DNA of 64,000 nucleotides from Mimachlamys varia (lineage: Eukaryota; Mollusca; Bivalvia; Pectinida; Pectinidae): positions 34,229,465 to 34,293,464 of the forward strand of contig OX392536.1 in the NCBI GenBank assembly GCA_947623455.1, written 5' to 3'. A program made the translations under genes and the position numbers. The notes below the pieces were generated by a model, which saw only the letters and a program-made list of their open reading frames with translations, did no database searches and had not been told where the DNA came from. Shown one piece after another: positions 57,880 through 64,000 of the stretch; position 1 is the stretch's first letter; every line of letters starts with the position of its first letter.

Positions 57880-58043
57880 CCTCAGTTCTCATAATAAGCT
57901 TACTCCTAAACACCTGGTCTTATTCTTTTGTACTTTCACAAGAGTCTCTATGTAAATCTTTCCTTTGTTCATATCTTGCCTCTAGATTAAATTTTGAGTA
58001 GGAATTATGGTTTTGCAGATGCTTTGGTATTCTCTGATATTTT
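57880..58043 (+). repeat. Dispersed repeat family A, partial copy
   Basis: cctaaacacctggtcttatt ... agtctctatgtaaatctttc ... gatgctttggtattctctga. The left end is degraded. It is directly followed by a TTAA MITE. Confidence 0.7.
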
Positions 58044-58065
58044 TTTTTGATAGCTAGCTAGCTAA

Positions 58066-58321
58066 TTAAAGGCTCAAGAGAACAATTTTTGACTTATTTT
58101 TGCATGGTTATCAAATGGATTTTTTTTTCATATTTTTCAGAATTAAATTTCAATAAACAATAAGTTTTATTGTCAAAAAGACAAATGGATCGGGCAGCAG
58201 GCATAGCCTATTTAAGCCCTCTCCAAACAAAATAACGAACAGTATATATATTTATTAAAAGTTACAAATATTTTTCAGAATCCTGTAAAATATCCTGAAG
58301 TTACGCATATTGGGCCTTTAA
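58066..58321. mobile_element. TTAA-flanked MITE, copy 3
   Basis: Left TTAAAGGCTC, right gttacgcatattgggccTTTAA. The interior shares ttatttttgcatggttatca with the copy at 50.7 kb. Confidence 0.7.
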
Positions 58322-59101
58322 TATTACTCCTGTTAATATCACATTCCTCTTTATATCACGTTTTGCCAAAACACCATTTTCCCCGAGCTGGATAATCTAC
58401 ATAATTTTATTTGGTTAATATCAAGTATTTTGGGGTGAATTCCTCTTAATATCAAGTATCAAACACATAAAAAATCCAAAAAAAGATGTCATTTCCATTG
58501 ATTTCAGATACAACTTGTACAAAATATTACATAGAAAATTAAAATAACAATAAACAGATTTTTTAATGAAATAACAAGAAACATCTTCATAATAATAATA
58601 AATTGATTAGCTTAATATTTGTATTTATTGAGATAAAGTGTACTAGAGTAGATTTAATGGAAAAACAGGTTTCTCTTCAATGCCACATATACCTGTACAT
58701 GTTAATATCATGTTTTTGTCTAACAAATGCAACATGATATAACCGTTATGTCCCTTGAGGCATATATAGCATTCAGATTTAAGCATTTCACGCCATCTTG
58801 CAAGACTTGCATGCAAGTCATGCTGCACGAACGATTGAATCAGTCATGGTGCTAGTCACAGCAATTGCAACCGAATGTCACAGGACAAAATTGTTTTGTC
58901 GGATTATACAGGTGTCCAGTTTCTAGAGGTTTGATATGAGTTCATATGGAAATGCTGGGACCAAACTGTATGACCAGAATGGACAGGGATTTGGATTAGA
59001 CAGGCAGGTAAAGACAAGTTATACTGTATATATACATTGACTAATAAACATTCATAATGGTTTCCTTAAGCACCTTTGGACTTGTTAGCTTATATATGTT
59101 T
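58322..59101. other. Non-coding, nothing recognised
   Basis: No element termini, tandem repeats or convincing exon. Confidence 0.5.
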
Positions 59102-59251
59102 AAGGATTAACTTTCTATTTTGTTCAGGTTATTGGGGGATAACTACAATTGAAAACGGGTAAATTCAATAACCGGCGATGTATAATTTACCCGTTTTCCA
59201 TTGTAGTTTATAATCCCCTGATAACCTAAACAAAAAAGAAAGTTTGTCCTT
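59102..59251. repeat. Foldback element 1 of the 59-64 kb cluster
   Basis: Arms aaggattaactttctatttt ... gaaaacgggtaaatt, and the complement with a few differences; loop ~15 bases. Confidence 0.88.
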
Positions 59252-59382
59252 ATATTTACAGTATCAGCTTTCTGTGAAATGTTTGTAACAATTTTGTTCA
59301 TTATATTAAAATTTTTGAACACAGATAAACTTCATTTCAAAACTAATAAACGTGGGAATGGTTCAATAAATGTAACAGCATG

Positions 59383-59514
59383 AAATTTGCAAGCTCCGCC
59401 CACGTTTATTGTTGGTGACGTCGCACAATTGTGTTTCAAACTGTAGGATTTGCATAGCTCCGCCCACATGTATTAATTGTTGTCAACGTCATAGAAATTG
59501 TCACTTGTTTGACT
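59383..59514. promoter_or_regulatory. Duplicated GC-box / CRE-like module
   Basis: Two ~65-bp direct copies, each with tttgca, agctccgcccac (GC-box complement GGGCGG), a tattaattgttg-like spacer and a CRE-like element (GGTGACGTCG in copy 1; CAACGTCATA in copy 2). Confidence 0.35.
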
Positions 59515-59931
59515 ACAGTTATGCGGTGATAATGATAATCTGTACATGTTGAGCAATGGTTATCGAGTGAATGTCAGTGTAGACTGTAAATATAAGATGA
59601 TATCATATAGTATACACACCATATTAGTGCGTCCAGAACCTGTCATGTGGTCTAGTTAGTCTAAGCTTATATTTCAAGTATCAAAGAAAGTTACAAGACT
59701 TTTTAAAAAAAATATTTTTATTGATTAATGGATTGCCCATAAAATGTATGGAAACCGTACGCGTTTAATACTATTAATATAAGAGCAGGATGGGAAAGGA
59801 GCATTTCTAGGGGTTCGAGAAAAGAATAGCAATTTGAAACCCAATCCGCTGCACATGTATGATGTATCGAGGAAATAGCTAATCTAGGCCTAAAGCTTAT
59901 ATGTTACTGTGTGTTAGACTTAATAATTAGA

Positions 59932-60091
59932 TCACAGGTGCTTGGGGTTAGATATTATATATTGTATATATGCTGATATGTACTACATAGCCTCGTATTA
60001 CTGTATAAAATAGAGCTCTATTTTATACAGTAATACGAGGCTATTTAGTACATATATACAATATATAATATCTAACCACAAGCACCTGTGA
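59932..60091. repeat. Foldback element 2: near-perfect palindrome without loop
   Basis: Arms of ~76-84 bases from TCACAGGTGCTTG to the perfect centre AAAATAGAGCTCTATTTT (axis between 60015 and 60016). The arms differ by an 8-base gap and a couple of substitutions. Confidence 0.93.
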
Positions 60092-60289
60092 CTTAGAAGT
60101 TAGATAGGCTAGCTTGCAAGGAAACGGAATGAGGCGACGAGATCAGCTGATGGCAGACTGTTCAAAGCGTGTTCCCAGACCAGTAAATTTGACGGCAGGT
60201 TAAAAACAGACGAAATGTGCCGCAGTACTACACAATTTAATACCCTGGCCTAACACAACATGACATGCAAACTGAGCTTAGTATTTTAC

Positions 60290-60420
60290 CTGTCAACCAC
60301 GCGCGATGCAGCTCGTGTTGTTAACGGCGGATGGTTTCTTCATCAACACCGCCAAGATCCCCGGGTCCGGCCGCTGTAGGCCTAGAGCTAGCTAGCTAGG
60401 CGAATCGAACTTTACATTAT
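60290..60420 (-). promoter_or_regulatory. CpG-rich segment: possible HLCS first non-coding exon/promoter
   Basis: Locally CpG-rich (caaccacgcgcgatgcag, ccccgggtccggccgctg) in an AT-rich region, followed on the minus strand by GGTTGACAG|GTAAAATAC, a plausible donor at 60290/60289. HLCS needs an upstream leader exon because its first coding exon starts with a clear acceptor. The link is inferred. Confidence 0.3.
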
Positions 60421-61577
60421 ATATCCACATGTATTGGATATAAATATACTGTAATAAAGTAGTCGTAAATATAGCGTTGCAATGGTATGGCATTTCAAGT
60501 GTGTCTGCATATGCTTTTGATAAAATACTTCAACGGTACTATTTAAAATGGGGTGGTGTTTTAGTTCCGCATCTACACCGACCGATGCATAACTCCAATC
60601 GGGAACCACCGACACTCTCCGTAAACGAGAAAAAAATTAGCCGGCGGCAGCAATTCGTATAGTCTTGCTTATGCCCGAGGATATGGCTTGTCCCTCAGGA
60701 TATACACGCGTATCATGGTGAATAATGAGCTAATGATCATGAGGTTTCTGCTCCCTGAATAAAATTTGTATGAAGTCGCACCATTAACCGGAGCATTCAA
60801 TTATCATTTAATTATAACCAATAAACGGAAACTAGTTATTTAACAAGTTGAGACTGTAAAAGTCTATTTGGAAGTGTACTTTTCTTAATACAAAGTTTAC
60901 CAAGTCACACACGGCTTGTTTTACTCGTTGAAAACATGCTCTAAATTCCCAGACTCCCCTTTTCCACAACCATATACAGATGAGCACAATAAATTGCTTA
61001 ATTTGACTACATGTACAGTGTTCATAAGATATTCTGAATCAGCTCACTCCATATACGACAGAAAACGTGTCAACATCTGTAATTCAATACCGGTATATGT
61101 TTACACCACAGTGGAATTCTGAATACAAGTTGGACATTGATGAGCCATTAAAAGCCTGCTATAATAAAATTTATTTTATTTTTAGCTAACATTGTCAGGC
61201 TCAGCTATGACTTTGTCAAAATCGCTCGCGACAAGAACCAATAGTTACAACGGAACAATAAGGCACGCTAATGAGCATAACAGAAATAGAATATTCCCTA
61301 TATGGACATGGTATGAGGAGGATCATAAAACTTGACAACGTACTGTTCATCACTACTGCTCTGGGGACCCATCATTCATGGAGACGCACTTGCAATCTTC
61401 AAATCCAAAAGTTGGAATATTTCATCTTGCCCGAATTTCCTCGTGCCCTAACGCCAGACTTGGACATTTTGACAGATAGATGTCGGGGCCAGAGGAAACT
61501 CTAGCTATAGATCATCATCAAGTTTCAATTGTAAGCCGAATTCTACTACTGTACATATTTAACTGTGGCACAGATCT
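60421..61577. other. Non-coding, nothing recognised
   Basis: Short plus frames (60477, 60916, 61271) and a minus frame (60412-60615) lack any support. Confidence 0.45.
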
Positions 61578-61727
61578 AGACCTATGACACCATGAAATAA
61601 TTGTCAGATAATTATTTTACCTCTCGAATATAACCCCTTCCACTACACTATATCTGTAGTAGTGGGAGGGGTTATATTCGAGAGAGGTAAAATAATTATC
61701 TGACAATCATTTCATAGTGTCATAGGT
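61578..61727. repeat. Foldback element 3
   Basis: Arms agacctatgacaccatgaaa ... ataaccccttccactac, complemented on the right, with a ~13-base loop; high identity. Confidence 0.92.
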
Positions 61728-62734
61728 CTTTGCCTAGCCCCTGTGGTTTCAAAGGGCAACGATGCTACTGTAGCAAATGATGATTATCCCGTGACAATAT
61801 AAGCGCTAGTTTTATCAGTAACGTTGTTAAAAAGTAACTGTAGTGCAAATTGAAACTGAAATGATCAGACTCGCTGTGTCGGCATTAATACGTTGTCGAA
61901 AACCGCATCGAAATAGGCCGACCGGTTACAAAGTTACGACAGGTTGAAGTTTGGTTTTTTACCTGTTTTGCCACAATCTGATTAAGCGCACCGCGAACCG
62001 CTAAAATTTGTGGACACGTATTGGTGACGTCACAACGGGAACACAACAAATTGGGTCCTATGTCTCTCTATATAAGAGTAATATGTACGTCTGGTTGATT
62101 AATGATTCAAAATGTATTACACAATGAAATTAAGGGACGTACCATAATATGGGGGTCGGGAGAATAATCGGAAATGGTCATTGAAATAACTTTATTTTGA
62201 ACCTTTCATAAATTTGGTGTTTATTGATTGTGCAAATTCATTTTAATGGACCCATATATATATACATATATATGCGCTACGTACCATATTGTAATACTCT
62301 GTGTCATTTATAATGTCAGTTATACATATCATTTATCCAATGATTCAAGAGTGACTCTTATAATAATACCATTGAATATTGTACATCTCATGTTAGTGTC
62401 CATTATATTACGTAATCGGATTAGCGGGATACTCTACCTGGTCAGTTCGATAACTTCACACGTAACTTGCAATTGTTACTCAAATAGCAAGTAATTAACA
62501 TTGGAGAGGGGGTGGCTATCAAAGTTAACTAACTTGTAATAGTTGAGTATGTTGCGGTTATTATCCCCTTTTTATAACTTTAAAATGTGTACTCTAAATC
62601 TGTAGTTAGTTCTCGACTGGAACATAGACTATCTCCATAACCCACCGTCAACTCACACAGTATATATGACACTTCTTGATTTCGAATTTGACTCTTCTAT
62701 TCAGTAAGAAAAGTTCTGATGAAAACTTGCCTGA
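61728..62734. other. Non-coding, nothing recognised
   Basis: AT-rich. The 88-codon plus frame at 62228-62494 has no recognised features. Confidence 0.45.
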
Positions 62735-62776
62735 TATGTCTCAGGGACGTATATGCACATACGTCCCTGACATGTC
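62735..62776. repeat. Short perfect hairpin
   Basis: tcagggacgtatatg / catacgtccctga, loop of a few bases. Confidence 0.8.
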
Positions 62777-62907
62777 TGTATCACAGGTTTTTTTCATATA
62801 CCTCAACACGATATATATAGCTATATGTATGATAAACTGTGGATAAATCCTTAGACTATTCAATGTTTTATGATTTGAGGGGTAATTTAGAAGCTTACGT
62901 GTTTATT

Positions 62908-62992
62908 TGATCATCCTCGATATCCAGGGGTTAAGATCACCTATGTAATCTACACCAGTGTGCGGATCGTAACCCTTGGCTAGCGAAGATGT
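62908..62992 (+). repeat. Fragment of the 27.5-30.2 kb element
   Basis: atcctcgatatccaggggtt ... ctatgtaatctacaccagtg matches the arms at 27481 and 29845, and is again followed by a minus-strand reverse-transcriptase remnant. Confidence 0.65.
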
Positions 62993-63069
62993 TATTTGAT
63001 ATGCTATGAACATTTACAGTTCGCATATAATAATGAATAGATGTATTTACAGTAATGACAACGAATTCC

Positions 63070-63378
63070 TCATTGGTATTTGAATTTTGAAATACGTAAT
63101 GCTTCTGTTTTCAAAGGATTACGTTTTCCAAGCAAGCTGTTTATCTGACTTTGGTATTTTTCAATGCCACTGTGGTGGTATTGTCCGTGTCTCAATTGCT
63201 GAAAAAGCAGAGACGGAAAGTAAAGAATCATCAGCAAATAGCGGGGTATGTAATTGATACATGCATATCGTAGAAAAAGAAACGGGCATATGACAGAACC
63301 CTGCGTTACAACAGCATCAGTTGTTAAAGGCGGATTGTGGGTAAAAACCTGTTGCTGGTGACTGCTTTCCGTAATCAA
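63070..63378 (-). pseudogene. LINE-type reverse transcriptase remnant
   Basis: 102 open codons containing TQGSVICPFLF, a decayed form of the PQGSVLGPLLF motif of non-LTR reverse transcriptases, then NYIPRYLL and LLGKRNPLKTEALRISK, the usual region after the catalytic YADD. The YADD itself is lost. Neighbouring repeat motifs link it to the debris at 27.5-30.2 kb. Confidence 0.7.
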
Positions 63379-63595
63379 ACAGTTCGATAATTATCATAGC
63401 ATTTTAATCTACGTAAAACACCCGTGGCTTTCGATATTTTGGCACCAGAGTACATATGATGTCTTAGCTTGTGCTCTGTAGATCTCGTTATGGATGTATT
63501 TGGTAACGACTTACCATTTGTGACAGCATTTAAAGATATATGGACCTACAGTATATATAGTTATTGGGACATTGTCCATCACCATTTTATATGAG

Positions 63596-63751
63596 GATTG
63601 AAAGTCATTTCTTTAACTTTCATAGTGCTATGAAAGGTCAGCCGTTACATCCATGGATATTGAATGAAGCCCACTAGGGCTTCATGCCAAATATGGATGT
63701 AACTGCTGACCTTTTATAGCACTATGAAAGTTAAAAAAATAACTTTCAATC
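63596..63751. repeat. Foldback element 4
   Basis: Arms gattgaaagt ... ctttcatagtgctatgaaag ... gaatgaagccc with complement; the loop is about four bases (acta). Arm identity is about 90%. Confidence 0.9.
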
Positions 63752-63872
63752 TATATATTTACATTTTTACTATAGAACAATTGCCATCTTTTCCAATTAA
63801 TAGTTTTTTATCTGCCTTTGTATATGTGTCGTCATTTAAACGACATTGGCGGAACAGCCCAGCTTAAATAAA

Positions 63873-63986
63873 ATTGGCGCCAATGATAATAATTAGTCAT
63901 TTAAGCGTTTGACGCAAGGGCATTCTCCATGTTATTGGAATCGGCACGACAAGACTTTCATTGAACAAGCTTGATCTATGACGTCA
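63873..63986. promoter_or_regulatory. Palindromic E2F-like site and perfect CRE
   Basis: ATTGGCGCCAAT at 63873-63884 is a perfect palindrome containing an E2F-type core. TGACGTCA at 63979-63986 is a perfect cAMP-response element. This may be the promoter of a gene starting beyond the window. Confidence 0.3.
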
Positions 63987-64000
63987 CAATTAAACCACGT

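Overview
This is a eukaryotic, AT-rich, repeat-dense window from an invertebrate nuclear genome. The recognisable gene has small exons, large introns and GT-AG splice sites. The mobile elements (a mariner, Penelope and LINE remnants, tRNA-derived SINEs, TTAA- and TA-flanked MITEs, foldback elements) suggest a mollusc, most likely a bivalve. The taxon is inferred from repeat types only.

Layout. 1-80 is the 3' end of one coding exon cut by the window edge. 0.7-11.2 kb is non-coding, with several copies of one dispersed repeat (called family A here) and a dead mariner. 12.06-22.96 kb holds a two-exon plus-strand gene predicted here, encoding about 283 aa of unknown function. Its ~10 kb intron carries a ~19-20 bp minisatellite starting at the 5' splice site and a 3.7 kb, 33-bp minisatellite of ~111 units. 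23-30.2 kb is a repeat graveyard. 30.2-33.4 kb is AT-rich with nothing recognised. 33.66-54.63 kb on the minus strand is a complete holocarboxylase synthetase (biotin--protein ligase, HLCS) gene. I could join eleven coding exons with every reading phase matching, giving an 876-residue protein. 54.6-64 kb contains its 5' leader with upstream ORFs, a possible CpG-rich promoter or first exon near 60.3 kb, several different foldback palindromes and a LINE remnant.

The most unusual thing is in the HLCS introns. Four tandem arrays directly abut exons, and each repeat unit is a copy of that exon-intron junction: a piece of coding sequence plus the splice site. They are the donors of exons 5, 6 and 10 and the acceptor of exon 7. 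Each array therefore lines up several to about twenty-five near-identical copies of a splice site beside the real one. The unknown gene at 12 kb also has an array starting exactly at its donor, with weaker similarity. I know of no named element family that does this. It looks like minisatellites seeded at splice junctions, and in the exon-5 case each unit also resembles a recursive-splicing (ratchet) site.

The long open frames in the minisatellites are by-products of unit lengths divisible by three and are not annotated as genes.
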